In this document: positions 28,924 through 38,604 of the stretch, piece after piece
Position numbering within the stretch: position 1 is the first letter of the stretch
How the letters are laid out: the number at the start of each line of letters is the position of its first letter
NCBI GenBank assembly: GCA_021296315.1
Contig: JAGWAO010000013.1
Coordinates: 1 to 42,218 of the forward strand
DNA length: 42,218 nucleotides
Reading direction: 5' to 3'
Source of the DNA: Acidimicrobiia bacterium
GTDB lineage: Bacteria > Actinomycetota > Acidimicrobiia > Acidimicrobiales > Aldehydirespiratoraceae
Notes under the pieces: model-generated
What the model was told of the DNA's origin: nothing
The model's input: the letters and a program-made list of their open reading frames with translations, nothing else
Database searches by the model: none
Made by a program: the position numbers and the translations under genes

Positions 28924-31071
28924 ATGACTGTGCCGATGGGTGATCCAGCGGCAACGGCCGCAGGCTCGGTCGAACCGTGGGCCGGCGAGCGCGAGCCTGC
29001 CCAGAAGCCCGACGAGCCGAGCCTGTCCGCGGGGGAGTGGCTCACCAAGAACCTGTTCTCCTCCCCGGTCAACGCACTGCTCACGGTCGTCTTCTCGCTG
29101 TTCGTGTTCCTGGTGGTGCGCGGCCTGCTCAACTTCATGTTCAGCGAGGAGCGAACCTGGCGGGCCGTCAAGACCAACATGCGGTTCCTGTTCACCCACG
29201 CCTACCCCCAGGAGCAGTACACCCGCATCTGGGTCTGCGTGGGCGCCATCGCAGTGCTCTCCGGGCTGTCGGTAGGGCTGCTGGCCCGAGTCGGCGGCGG
29301 CATCTCGATGAAGAAGCTGTCGATGAACCTGATGGGCACGGGCGCTGTGATCGCGCTGGGGATCGTGCTGCGCGAGCCCTCGGCGATCGTCGACGACGAG
29401 GGCCTGGCCCTGCACCGAGATGTCTCAGAGGCCGTCGGCGGCTCCTTCGCCGGCTGGTTGGACAGCAACGCCTTCACGGTGCTGGCCGTGCTGGTGCTGG
29501 CCAACGTCGCTCTTGCCGTCTGGTTCCACCGCCAGGACACCTACCTGCGGGGCGGACCAGAGCCGAGGATCGCTCATGGTGCGCTCGTACTGGCGAGCTT
29601 CGGGGTGCTGATGGTGCAGCAGTACGCAAGCGGCGAGGTCGTCCGGGAGTCGTTCGCCGACGCCATGTTGGACCGGGCTTGGTGGTGGCTGGCCGCGGCC
29701 GCGCTCGCCGGCGCGGGCGCAGCATTGTGGATCGGGCTGGGCGACGCCCGCCGGCGCCACACATTCGTGCCGGCCATGTACGTGTTCTTCGCGGTCGCCG
29801 GGGTGATGGTGCTGTCGTCGTGGGTGTACCCGTGGGGGCACTACGGATTCCTGGAGGGCGAGTTCATCGCCGAGCCCGGCAGCACGGTCGCGATGACCAC
29901 GAAGCTGCCGTGGACGGTCATGCTGCTCCTGCTGGTGGCCACCTACCATCTGGGGCGAGTGCTCAGGGCGGCACGGGCGGGCCCGAAGTTGCGGGTTCCG
30001 CTGAACCTGCTGTGGGTGCTGACCCCCTTCGTCCTGTACTGGGCGGTGCTGCGCGACCCCGACCTCGACTGGGACCACGTGCTGTCCACCGACCTCCCGA
30101 TGGCGCTGTTCTTTGCCGCCTTCGGGGGCCTTGTGATGTGGTTCCTGGCCCACCCCCGCATCGGCGAGGCCGGAAGGGTGATTGCCGCCGTGCTGGTGGC
30201 GGTGGCCGCGCTCAACTGGGTGGCCGCGTACTTAGGTTGGTACCCGATGCTTCAGAAGGCGCGGATCAGCTTCCTGCTGCTGGCCGTGGTCGCCCTGCTG
30301 GCCCACAACTTCGCCGGAGACCGCTCCCAGCGGATGAAGCTGGTGGCCGCGTGGGTCGCGACCATGGCCGTATTCCACTGGCTCGTCACGCTGGTCAACT
30401 CGCCCTCGACCGTCGACACGCCCACCGACGCCCTGATCGGCGGCTTCGGCATCACCCTCATCGTGGCCGTGTTCACGCTGCTGCTGGCCTTCCCGATGGG
30501 AGTGCTCCTCGCGCTGGCCCGCACGTCCAAGCTGCCGATCTTCAGGGTGCTGTCCACCGCCTACATCGAGGTGTTCCGGGGCGTGCCGCTGATCACGGTG
30601 CTGTTCTTCTTCACTCTGATCTTCAACCTGTTCCTTCCCCAGAGCATGACCCTGGTGGACATCGCCGGGGCCACCATCGGCTTCGCGCTGTTCTCGGCCG
30701 CCTACCTCGCCGAGAACATCCGCGGCGGCCTGCAGGCCGTCCGCCGCGGCCAGTACGAGGCCTCCGACGCGGTCGGGTTGACCACTGTGCAGCGCACCCT
30801 GTTCATCGTGCTGCCGCAGGCCCTGAGGGTGTCGATACCGCCGCTGGTCGGCCAGGTCATCGCCACCTTCAAGGAGACCTCGCTGCTGGCCATCGTCGGG
30901 ATCTTCGACTTCCTGCGGATCGCCGACAAGGTCATCTCCGCTCAGTCCGAGTTCCTCGGCGTCAAGCGCGAGGGCCTGCTGTTCGTGTCGTTCATCTACT
31001 GGCTGTTCGCCTACAACATGTCCAAGCACAGCCAGCGCCTCGAGAAGCGGCTGGGAGTGGGGGAGCGCTAG
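28924..31071 (+). CDS. Amino-acid ABC transporter permease (AapM-like, extended)
   Basis: C-terminal AYIEVFRGVPLITVLFF...ENIRGGLQAVRRGQYEASDAVGLTTVQRTLFIVLPQALRVSIPPLVGQ; unusually long 715 aa. Confidence 0.88.
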   Translation: MTVPMGDPAATAAGSVEPWAGEREPAQKPDEPSLSAGEWLTKNLFSSPVNALLTVVFSLFVFLVVRGLLNFMFSEERTWRAVKTNMRFLFTHAYPQEQYTRIWVCVGAIAVLSGLSVGLLARVGGGISMKKLSMNLMGTGAVIALGIVLREPSAIVDDEGLALHRDVSEAVGGSFAGWLDSNAFTVLAVLVLANVALAVWFHRQDTYLRGGPEPRIAHGALVLASFGVLMVQQYASGEVVRESFADAMLDRAWWWLAAAALAGAGAALWIGLGDARRRHTFVPAMYVFFAVAGVMVLSSWVYPWGHYGFLEGEFIAEPGSTVAMTTKLPWTVMLLLLVATYHLGRVLRAARAGPKLRVPLNLLWVLTPFVLYWAVLRDPDLDWDHVLSTDLPMALFFAAFGGLVMWFLAHPRIGEAGRVIAAVLVAVAALNWVAAYLGWYPMLQKARISFLLLAVVALLAHNFAGDRSQRMKLVAAWVATMAVFHWLVTLVNSPSTVDTPTDALIGGFGITLIVAVFTLLLAFPMGVLLALARTSKLPIFRVLSTAYIEVFRGVPLITVLFFFTLIFNLFLPQSMTLVDIAGATIGFALFSAAYLAENIRGGLQAVRRGQYEASDAVGLTTVQRTLFIVLPQALRVSIPPLVGQVIATFKETSLLAIVGIFDFLRIADKVISAQSEFLGVKREGLLFVSFIYWLFAYNMSKHSQRLEKRLGVGER

Positions 31072-31107
31072 CCGTGCCGACCGTCTACACACCGCAGGGG
31101 ATGAAGC

Positions 31108-31169
31108 CATGAGTGTCAGCGACGCCACCACAGGGGGGATCGGGTCATGAGTGTCAGCGACGCCACCAC
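31108..31169 (+). repeat. 24-bp direct duplication of the ABC ATPase start region
   Basis: catgagtgtcagcgacgccaccac at 31108-31131 and 31146-31169. Confidence 0.95.
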
Positions 31170-31911
31170 CGCCTTGACCGAGGAGCTCGCCGCCCGCGAC
31201 GACATGATCGTGTGCGAGGGGGTCAACAAGTGGTTCGGGGACTTCCAGGCCCTCGACGGGATCACCGCCATCATCAAGGAGCGCGAGGTGGTGGTGGTGC
31301 TCGGCCCGTCGGGCTCGGGAAAGTCCACCTGGATCCGCTGCATCAACCGCCTCGAGGCCCATCAGGAGGGGCGCATCGTCGTGGACGGCGTGGAGCTCAC
31401 CAACGACCTGCGCAACATCGAGAAGATCCGCTCCGAGGTCGGCATGGTGTTCCAGCAGTTCAACCTGTTCCCCCACCTGACCGTTGAGGACAACGTCACG
31501 CTGGCGCCGATCTGGGTGCGCAAGAAGCCGAAGGGGGAGGCCGAGGAGCTGGCCCGCTCGCTGCTGGAGCGGGTCGGCATCCCCGAGCAGGCCGAGAAGT
31601 ACCCGGGACAGCTCTCCGGCGGCCAGCAGCAGCGGGTGGCCATCGCCCGGGCCCTGGCCATGGAGCCCAGGATCATGCTCTTCGACGAGCCCACCTCCGT
31701 GATCAAGGAGGTCCTGGACGTGATGAAGGAGCTGGCCCTGTCCGGCATGACCATGATGGTGGTGACCCACGAGATGGGCTTCGCCCGCGAGGTCGCCGAC
31801 CGCGTGATCTTCATGGAGGACGGCCAGATAGTCGAGACCGGCACCCCCGAGCACTTCTTCACCGATCCCCGCGAGGAACGCACCAAGCTGTTCCTGTCCC
31901 AGATCCTCTAG
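31147..31911 (+). CDS. Amino-acid ABC transporter ATPase (AapP-like) lacking the D-loop
   Basis: [60 protein letters not shown] then directly [29 protein letters not shown]. Confidence 0.92.
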   Translation: MSVSDATTALTEELAARDDMIVCEGVNKWFGDFQALDGITAIIKEREVVVVLGPSGSGKSTWIRCINRLEAHQEGRIVVDGVELTNDLRNIEKIRSEVGMVFQQFNLFPHLTVEDNVTLAPIWVRKKPKGEAEELARSLLERVGIPEQAEKYPGQLSGGQQQRVAIARALAMEPRIMLFDEPTSVIKEVLDVMKELALSGMTMMVVTHEMGFAREVADRVIFMEDGQIVETGTPEHFFTDPREERTKLFLSQIL

Positions 31912-32008
31912 AGGCCGAGCGGATGGCAGCGTCTCGTGAGGCATGCCGCGAGGCGTTGAGCGAGGCCGTGGCCCGAGCGGCCCGTGAGCGAAGCGAACAA
32001 GAGCGGAC
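31911..32008 (+). repeat. Dispersed intergenic repeat, copy C (upstream of dop)
   Basis: gaggccgagcggatggcag...gttgagcgaggccgtggcccgagcggcccgtgagcgaagcgaacaagagcgga. Confidence 0.85.
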
Positions 32009-32049
32009 ACAACGTCCCACCGTCGGCGAGTCTCGCTAGCGTCCGGCCC

Positions 32050-33567
32050 GTGGCTGTCCCCAAGACGCTCGGCCTCGAGACCGAGTACGGCATCGTCCAC
32101 CGGGGCGCGCCGGAGCCCAACCCGATCTCGGCGTCCTCGCTGCTGATCAACGCCTACCTGATCGCCACCCAGCAGTCGCCCGAACCGGGCCGGGCCGCGG
32201 TGGGCTGGGACTTCACCGACGAGACTCCCGGCAACGACGCCCGGGGCGGCGCTCCCACGGGCTCGCTCGCGCCCGAGATCGAGACCCACCTGGTGAACGC
32301 GGTGCTCACCAACGGTGCCCGCTACTACGTCGACCACGCCCACCCCGAGCTGTCCACCCCCGAGTGCGCCGACGCTCGCTCGCTGGTCGTCTATGACCGG
32401 GCTGCCGAGCTGATCGCGGCCCGCTCGATGGAGGCGGCCCGCATGCTGCTGCCCCAGGGCGAGGAGATCGTGGTCTACAAGAACAACTCCGACGGCAAGG
32501 GCAACACCTACGGCTGCCATGAGAACTACCTGGTGAGCCGGGCTGTGCCGTTCTCGCGCATCGTGACCCACGCCACCGCGCACTTCGTGACCCGCCAGAT
32601 CTTCTGCGGCGCGGGCAAGCTGGGCAGCGAGACCTCCGGCATGCGCCTGGACGAGGCCGGCTACCAGATCTCCCAGCGGGCAGACTTCGTCGAGGAGGAG
32701 GTCGGTCTGGAGACCACCCTCAAGCGTCCCATCGTCAACACCCGCGACGAGCCCCACGCCGACGCGGCCAAGTACCGGCGCCTGCACGTGATCGTAGGCG
32801 ACGCCAACATGTCGCAGGTGGCGACGTTCCTCAAGGCGGGCACGACCGCGCTGGTGATGGCCCTCACCGAGGACGACGCGATGCCCCGCGAGCTGCGCTT
32901 CGCCACGCCGGTGGCCGCGTTTCGCCAGGTGAGCCGCGACCTGTCGCTGCGGGCGCCGCTGGAGTTGGTCGACGGGTCCACCATCACCGCTCTGGGCGCT
33001 CAGTGGGAGCTGCTGGGCGCGGCCCGCGCCTATGTGGACGCCCGGGGCGCGGACGCGGTCGGCGGCCAGGTCGCCTATGAGGTGCTGGGCCGCTGGGAGA
33101 CGGTGCTCGGTGGCTTGGAGCGGGACCCGATGGAACTGGCCGCCCAGATCGACTGGGTGGCCAAGCTCCGGTTGCTGGAGGGCTTCCGGGAGCGTCACGG
33201 TCTCGACTTCCAGGACGCCCGCCTCAGGGCCCTCGACATCCAGTACCACGATCTGCGCCCGGGTAAGTCCCTGGCGGCCAGGGCGGGGCTCGAGACGCTG
33301 GTGGACGAGGCCGACGCCGAGTTGGCCATGACCGAGCCGCCGCCCGACACCCGCGCCTTCTTCAGGGGCCGGTGCCTGCAGCGCTTCGCGGCGGAGGTGG
33401 TGGCGGCCAACTGGGACTCGATCGTGTTCGATGTGGGCGAGGGCTCGCTGCGACGGGTCTCCATGACCGAGCCGACCCGGGGAACCGTCACCCACGTGGG
33501 CACCATGTTCGACGAGTGCGACTCCGCGATCGACCTGCTGCGCCGCTTGGGCGCCGCTGGCGCGTAA
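32050..33567 (+). CDS. dop: Depupylase/deamidase Dop
   Basis: [81 protein letters not shown] 32050 chosen because the longer ORF start lies inside the repeat element. Confidence 0.95.
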   Translation: MAVPKTLGLETEYGIVHRGAPEPNPISASSLLINAYLIATQQSPEPGRAAVGWDFTDETPGNDARGGAPTGSLAPEIETHLVNAVLTNGARYYVDHAHPELSTPECADARSLVVYDRAAELIAARSMEAARMLLPQGEEIVVYKNNSDGKGNTYGCHENYLVSRAVPFSRIVTHATAHFVTRQIFCGAGKLGSETSGMRLDEAGYQISQRADFVEEEVGLETTLKRPIVNTRDEPHADAAKYRRLHVIVGDANMSQVATFLKAGTTALVMALTEDDAMPRELRFATPVAAFRQVSRDLSLRAPLELVDGSTITALGAQWELLGAARAYVDARGADAVGGQVAYEVLGRWETVLGGLERDPMELAAQIDWVAKLRLLEGFRERHGLDFQDARLRALDIQYHDLRPGKSLAARAGLETLVDEADAELAMTEPPPDTRAFFRGRCLQRFAAEVVAANWDSIVFDVGEGSLRRVSMTEPTRGTVTHVGTMFDECDSAIDLLRRLGAAGA

Positions 33568-33613
33568 CCTCCTGTTCTACGATCCACATAAGGCACCGAG
33601 CCGGAGGAACGCA

Positions 33614-33808
33614 ATGGCCGAACGAGAGCAGATCCGAAAGCCGGCGCCGGCAACCCGCGAGCAGTCCGTGGAGGAGGCGCCGCCCGCGTCCGAGCGGGGC
33701 TCGGACATCAAGGCCCAGCTCGACGACCTGCTCGACGAGATCGACGAGGTGCTCGAGACCAATGCCGAGGACTTCGTGAAGAGCTACATCCAAAAGGGCG
33801 GCGAGTGA
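33614..33808 (+). CDS. pup: Prokaryotic ubiquitin-like protein Pup (C-terminal GGE)
   Basis: [64 protein letters not shown]. Confidence 0.98.
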   Translation: MAEREQIRKPAPATREQSVEEAPPASERGSDIKAQLDDLLDEIDEVLETNAEDFVKSYIQKGGE

Positions 33809-34635
33809 GCCTGCCCCGCTTCGGACCGCACGACGATCCTGGTCCCGACTTTGCCGCGCTGCTGCGCCTCACCGCCTCCGGTCCCGAGGCCGGTCCGCTC
33901 GGCCCGGCCGCCCAGCACCCGCAGGCACCGCCGGAGATCCCCCACGGCACGACCTGCGTGGCCGTGCGCTACGACTCGGGGGTGGTCCTGGCGGGAGATC
34001 GGCGAGCAACCGCGGGGCATCTGATCAGCAACCACCGCATCGAGAAGGTGTTCCCCGCCGACCGCCACTCCGGCGTGGCCATCGCGGGCGCGGCCGGGCC
34101 CTCGACGGAGATGGTGAGGCTGTTCCAGCTCCAGCTCGAGCACTACGAGAAGGTCGAGGGCACCCCGATCAGCCTCGAGGGCAAGGCCAACCAGCTCGGC
34201 CAGATGGTGAGGGCCAACCTGCCCGCAGCCATGCAGGGACTGGTGGTGGTGCCGATCTTCGCGGGCTTCGACACGGTGGCCTCCAGGGGCCGGATCTTCG
34301 AGTACGACGTCACCGGCGGGCGCTACGAGGAGCGGGACCATGCGGCCACCGGCTCGGGCTCGCTGCACGCCGACACCGTGGTGAAGCTGGGATTCCGCCC
34401 GTCGATGGCGAGGACTGCGGCTGTGGACCTGGCGCTGGACGCGCTGTACGTGGCCTCCGACGCAGATGCCGCCACCGGCGGACCCGACCCGGTGCGCGGC
34501 GTGTTCCCGGTAGTGGCGGTGATCGACGCCGACGGCTATGTGCGCCTCGACGACGCCGAGTTGCGCCGCCGCACCGAGCGGCTGCTGCGCCGCCACCGCA
34601 GCCGGCGCGAGGGCGGCAAGGGGGGAGCATCATGA
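33805..34635 (+). CDS. prcB: 20S proteasome beta subunit
   Basis: GTG overlapping the pup stop; 48-aa propeptide ending PHG then [23 protein letters not shown]. Confidence 0.96.
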   Translation: MSLPRFGPHDDPGPDFAALLRLTASGPEAGPLGPAAQHPQAPPEIPHGTTCVAVRYDSGVVLAGDRRATAGHLISNHRIEKVFPADRHSGVAIAGAAGPSTEMVRLFQLQLEHYEKVEGTPISLEGKANQLGQMVRANLPAAMQGLVVVPIFAGFDTVASRGRIFEYDVTGGRYEERDHAATGSGSLHADTVVKLGFRPSMARTAAVDLALDALYVASDADAATGGPDPVRGVFPVVAVIDADGYVRLDDAELRRRTERLLRRHRSRREGGKGGAS

Positions 34636-34678
34636 CGATGCCTCGGGCCCGAATTCCGAGCAAGGGGGGTTCTTGGCG

Positions 34679-35368
34679 ATGACGATGCCCTTCTACGCCC
34701 CGCCCGAGCAGATGATGAAGGACAAGGCCGACTATGCCCAGAAGGGCATCGCCCGGGGCCGCAGCCTGGCTGGCTTCCGCTACGACGGCGGCATCGCCAT
34801 CGTGGCCGAGAACACCTCCAGCACGCTGCGCAAGGTGAGCGAGATCTACGACCGCATCGCCTTCGCGGGGGTGGGCCGCTACAACGAGTTCGACCAGCTG
34901 CGCATTGCCGGGGTGCGCCACGCCGACCTGAAGGGTTTCGCCTTCAGCCGCGAGGACGTGGACGCCCGCAGCCTGGCCAACGCCTACGCCCAGAGCCTCG
35001 GGCAGGTCTTCACCCACGAGTTCAAGCCGATGGAAGTGGAGATACTGGTGGCCGAGATCGGCCTCGACGCCGACGGCCGCGGCGACCAGCTGTTCCACAT
35101 CCTCTACGACGGCACGGTGGTCGACGAGGACGACTGGGTGGTGCTCGGCGGCGAGACCGAGGAGATCTCGGAGCGCTTCGAGGCGGCCCTGCCCGAGGCG
35201 CCGCGCTCGCTGGCCGACGGCGTGCAGGCCGCGGTCGACGCCCTGGCCGGACCCGATCGCACCCTGAGCGCCGAGGGCCTCGAGGCCGCGGTGCTGGACC
35301 GCGGCAACGTCCGCCGCGCCTTCCGCCGCCTCAGCGACGAAGAAGTAGCCGTCATCCTGCAGGCCTAG
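34679..35368 (+). CDS. prcA: 20S proteasome alpha subunit
   Basis: MTMPFYAPPEQMMKDKADYAQKGIARGRSLAGFRYDGGIAIVAEN; FAGVGRYNEFDQLRIAGVRHADLKGFAFSREDV. Confidence 0.96.
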   Translation: MTMPFYAPPEQMMKDKADYAQKGIARGRSLAGFRYDGGIAIVAENTSSTLRKVSEIYDRIAFAGVGRYNEFDQLRIAGVRHADLKGFAFSREDVDARSLANAYAQSLGQVFTHEFKPMEVEILVAEIGLDADGRGDQLFHILYDGTVVDEDDWVVLGGETEEISERFEAALPEAPRSLADGVQAAVDALAGPDRTLSAEGLEAAVLDRGNVRRAFRRLSDEEVAVILQA

Positions 35369-35421
35369 AACGTGCGCGCGTGGGCGATGCCGCCTCGCGC
35401 TGCGGCGTTGTGTTCGGCCCG

Positions 35422-35826
35422 TCAGGCAGCTTCGCGGCTGTCGCCGTCGGATTCGGGGTCGTCGGTCGCGGGCCGGCCGATCCGCAGTTGGCCCTCGATG
35501 CGAGCGAGCCGTTCCCGGGTGTCGCCGAGGATGCTGATCACGGCGCCGTGGCTTCTCTCGATCAGGTCCCGGTTCTTGTCGATCAGGTCCCGGTTCTTGT
35601 CGATCAGGTCCCGGTTCTTGTCGATCAGGTCCCGATTCTCCTTGCGGGCCTGGTCGATGAGGTCCCGGTTCTCTTTGCTGGCGTCGGTGATGAGCCGGCG
35701 TGTCTCGATGCTGTCTCGGTGCTGGATGCGGATCGAGGCCACCATCAGCGTGATCAGCGAGGCGAGGATGACGCCGAAGGACGTCCCGAGGATGGTCAGC
35801 ACTGTCGCGGCCGTCTCGGTGTCCAT
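35422..35826 (-). CDS. N-terminally membrane-anchored coiled-coil protein with 7-aa tandem repeats
   Basis: MDTETAATVLTILGTSFGVILASLITLMVASIRIQHRD...KENRDLIDQARKENRDLIDKNRDLIDKNRDLIDKNRDLIERSHG. Confidence 0.75.
   Translation of the reverse strand: MDTETAATVLTILGTSFGVILASLITLMVASIRIQHRDSIETRRLITDASKENRDLIDQARKENRDLIDKNRDLIDKNRDLIDKNRDLIERSHGAVISILGDTRERLARIEGQLRIGRPATDDPESDGDSREAA
35560..35643 (-). repeat. 21-bp tandem repeat x4 within the coiled-coil CDS
   Basis: gatcaggtcccggttcttgtc at 35560, 35581 and 35602; degenerate copy at 35623. Confidence 0.95.
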
Positions 35827-35973
35827 GGGCCCAACCTATCCCACCAGCTATAGCGATGCAACCTGAAACTCTATGAGAATGATTGAACTATCGTCCATAG
35901 TCGCTGCGGCCCACCCCCGAGCACAGGTCGGGCCGATCCGTCGGCGGGTGGCGGCGGGGGGTACGGTGGCGGG

Positions 35974-37332
35974 GTGCAGCGGCGCATCTTCGGCATCGAG
36001 AACGAGTACGGCGTCACCTGCACGCTGCGGGGCCAGCGCCGCCTGAGCCCCGACGAGGTGGCCCGCTACCTGTTCCGCAAGGTGGTGTCGTGGGGGCGCA
36101 GCAGCAACGTGTTCCTGGGCAACGGATCCCGGCTCTACCTCGACGTCGGCAGCCATCCCGAGTACGCCACCCCGGAGTGCGACTCGGCCCATGACCTGGT
36201 GGTGCACGACAAGGCGGGGGAGCGCATCGTAGAGCGCCTGCTGGGCGACGCCGAGGAGCGCCTGGCCGAGGAGGGAATCCGCGGCGACGTGTTCCTGTTC
36301 AAGAACAACACCGACTCGGCTGGCAACAGCTACGGCTGCCACGAGAACTACCTCACCAGCCGCCGCGACGACCTCAACGATTACGCCGAGGTGCTGATCC
36401 CGTTCCTGGTCAGCCGCCAGATCTACGCGGGGGCGGGCAAGGTGCTGCAGACCGCCCGGGGCGCCATGTACTGCATGAGCCAGCGGGCCGAGCACATCTG
36501 GGAGGGGGTGTCGTCGGCCACCACCCGGTCGCGCCCGATCATCAACACCCGCGACGAGCCCCACGCCGACGCGGAGCGCTTCCGGCGCCTGCACGTGATC
36601 GTGGGCGACTCCAACATGAGCGAGTACACGACCTTCCTCAAGGTCGGGGCGTGCGCGCTGATGCTGCGCATGCTGGAGGACCCCCGCGTCGTGCTGCGGG
36701 ACATGACGCTGGAGAACCCGATCCGAGCCATCCGCGAGATCAGCCACGACGTCACCTGCCGGCGCCGGGTGCGGCTCGCCACCGGCCGGGAGGTCAGCGC
36801 GCTCGAGATCCAGTCGGAGTACCTGAACCGGGCCCTGCGCTACGCCGAGCACCACGACCTCTCCGACGAGGAGAAGAAGGCTCTCACCATGTGGGAGTAC
36901 TGCCTGACCGCCATCGAGCAGGATCCGCTCCAACTCGACCGCGAGATCGACTGGGTCGTCAAGCACCATCTGGTGGAGGCCTACCGCGAGCGGCACGGGC
37001 TGGACCTGTCCGACCCCCGCGTCGCCCTGGTGGACCTCCAGTATCACGATGTGAGCCAGAGCCGCGGCCTCTACTACTGCATGCAGCACCGGGGCATGGT
37101 GGAGACGCTGGTGACCGAGGCCGAGATCCATCACGCGGTGGAGCACCCGCCGTCCACCACCCGGGCCCGCCTGAGGGGCGAGTTCATCCGCCGGGCCAAG
37201 GAGCGCAGGCGGGACTACACCGTCGACTGGGTCCACCTGAAGCTCAACGACCAGTCCCAGCGAACCGTGCTGTGCAAGGACCCGTTCAAGTCCCACGACG
37301 AGCGGGTGGAGAAGCTGATCGCCTCCCTCTAG
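35974..37332 (+). CDS. pafA: Pup ligase PafA
   Basis: [88 protein letters not shown]. Confidence 0.97.
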   Translation: MQRRIFGIENEYGVTCTLRGQRRLSPDEVARYLFRKVVSWGRSSNVFLGNGSRLYLDVGSHPEYATPECDSAHDLVVHDKAGERIVERLLGDAEERLAEEGIRGDVFLFKNNTDSAGNSYGCHENYLTSRRDDLNDYAEVLIPFLVSRQIYAGAGKVLQTARGAMYCMSQRAEHIWEGVSSATTRSRPIINTRDEPHADAERFRRLHVIVGDSNMSEYTTFLKVGACALMLRMLEDPRVVLRDMTLENPIRAIREISHDVTCRRRVRLATGREVSALEIQSEYLNRALRYAEHHDLSDEEKKALTMWEYCLTAIEQDPLQLDREIDWVVKHHLVEAYRERHGLDLSDPRVALVDLQYHDVSQSRGLYYCMQHRGMVETLVTEAEIHHAVEHPPSTTRARLRGEFIRRAKERRRDYTVDWVHLKLNDQSQRTVLCKDPFKSHDERVEKLIASL

Positions 37333-37406
37333 AGGCCGAGCCTGCGAGGCCGTGGCCCGAGTGGCCCGTGAGCGCAGCGAACAAGAGCGGGAGACGCAGC
37401 GCGTCG
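37332..37406 (+). repeat. Dispersed intergenic repeat, copy D (pafA-pafB gap, internally shortened)
   Basis: gaggccgagcctgcgaggccgtggcccgagtggcccgtgagcgcagcgaacaagagcgggagacgc. Confidence 0.85.
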
Positions 37407-37505
37407 ACGCGAGACGATGAATTCCCCGCCGCCGTCGGTTGGAGGCTGGCCCCTGTAACGTCCCTCCGCGGGCTGGCAGCATCCGCCGAGCCCAAGATTC
37501 TCGCC

Positions 37506-38420
37506 ATGGACAAGTTCGAACGGCTCTTGAACCTCGCCGCGGCGCTGCTCAACGCATCGCATCCGCTCAGCGCGAACGAACTGCGTGAGCGCATGGCCGG
37601 TGCCTACGCGACGGACAAGACCGCATTCAGGCGGATGTTCGAACGCGACAAGGCCGACCTGAGGGCGATCGGCGTGCCCATTGAGGTCTCGACCCTCTAC
37701 CGGCTCGACCCTCCGGTGGAGGGCTACCGCATCCCGTCCGGGCAGTACGCCGGCCGTGACCTGCGTTTCGAACCCGACGAGCTCGCGGTGCTGCACCTCG
37801 CCACGAACCTGGTGCGTCTCGAGGGCGGCGCGGGCGCCGGCCTCGCCCGGCTCGGCGGCGCCGCGCCGTCCGGTGGCAGTACCGAACCGGTCGAGGCGGT
37901 AGGCGAGCTGCCCTTCCACGACTCGCTGTCGAAGCTGGTGGCGGCCGCCATCGGCCGCCGGGCGGTCTCGTTCGCGTACCGGGACACGGAGCGACAGGTC
38001 GAGCCCTGGCGCCTGTCGTTCCACCGGGGCCACTGGTATCTGGTGGGCTGGGACGTAGACCAGTCCACCGAACGCATGTTCCGCGTGGACCGCATCGACG
38101 GGGAGGTCACTGAGCGGGGCCCGGCGGTCAACCCGGTGGGGCAGGGTCCCGATCCCCGCACCCTGAAGCCGTGGGAGTTCGGCACGGGCGAGCCGGTCGA
38201 GGCTCGGGTGCTGGTGGACGCCGACCAGGCCGGCTGGGCCTGCCACCGCGCCGGCGTGGACGGGGAGCGCCGGCCCGACGGCTCGGTAGTGATCACGCTC
38301 CAGGTGCGCGACACCGCCGCGCTCAGGTCGTTCGTGGTCGAGTTCCTCGAGCACGCCGAGGTGCTTGAACCCCAGTGGCTGCGCGACGAGTTCGTGGCCT
38401 GGCTGGAGGCTCTGGCCTGA
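37506..38420 (+). CDS. pafB: WYL-domain transcriptional regulator PafB
   Basis: MDKFERLLNLAAALLNASHPLSANELRERMAGAYATDKTAFRRMFERDKADLRAIGVPIE; WYL region VEPWRLSFHRGHWYLVGWDVDQSTERMFRVDRI. Confidence 0.92.
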   Translation: MDKFERLLNLAAALLNASHPLSANELRERMAGAYATDKTAFRRMFERDKADLRAIGVPIEVSTLYRLDPPVEGYRIPSGQYAGRDLRFEPDELAVLHLATNLVRLEGGAGAGLARLGGAAPSGGSTEPVEAVGELPFHDSLSKLVAAAIGRRAVSFAYRDTERQVEPWRLSFHRGHWYLVGWDVDQSTERMFRVDRIDGEVTERGPAVNPVGQGPDPRTLKPWEFGTGEPVEARVLVDADQAGWACHRAGVDGERRPDGSVVITLQVRDTAALRSFVVEFLEHAEVLEPQWLRDEFVAWLEALA

Positions 38421-38444
38421 AACCTGTTGAGCGGGCGCACCGTC

Positions 38445-38560
38445 AGGGGCCGAACGGATCGGGAGCGATTGATGAGGATCCTGGCGATGCGCCGAGCGAG
38501 GCCGTGGCCCGAGCGGCCCGTGAGCGAAGCCAACAAGAGCGGGAGTGGCACCGCTGCGCC
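38445..38560 (+). repeat. Dispersed intergenic repeat, copy E (pafB-pafC gap)
   Basis: aggggccgaacggatcgggagcgattgatgaggatcctggcgatgcgccgagcgaggccgtggcccgagcggcccgtgagcgaagccaacaagagcgggagtggcaccg. Confidence 0.85.
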
Positions 38561-38604
38561 CCGACGGGCCTCGCACCTGTTCGCGCTGCCCTTAGGGTGA
38601 TTGG

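Noticed and set aside
27226-29415. 729-aa reverse-strand ORF
   Set aside because: Antisense to the transporter permeases, no recognisable motifs, composition artefact.
31984-32049. N-terminal extension of Dop (MSEANKSGHNVPPSASLASVRP)
   Set aside because: Most of this extension is the dispersed repeat element; the conserved Dop N-terminus starts at GTG 32050.
30232-33495. 1087-aa reverse-strand ORF
   Set aside because: Antisense to the well-supported permease, ATPase and dop genes; His/Gly/Arg/Asp-rich composition typical of antisense frames in GC-rich DNA.
35380-35866. Forward-strand ORFs with VDQVPVL / LSIRSRF repeats
   Set aside because: Opposite-strand and shifted readings of the 21-bp repeat; the reverse frame gives a TM segment plus proper coiled-coil heptads.
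31911-38560. Dispersed repeat as a small protein ([17 protein letters not shown] frame)
   Set aside because: The frame is open in several copies, but copies include a stop (copy F), non-synonymous changes and length changes, with no consistent start codon or RBS.
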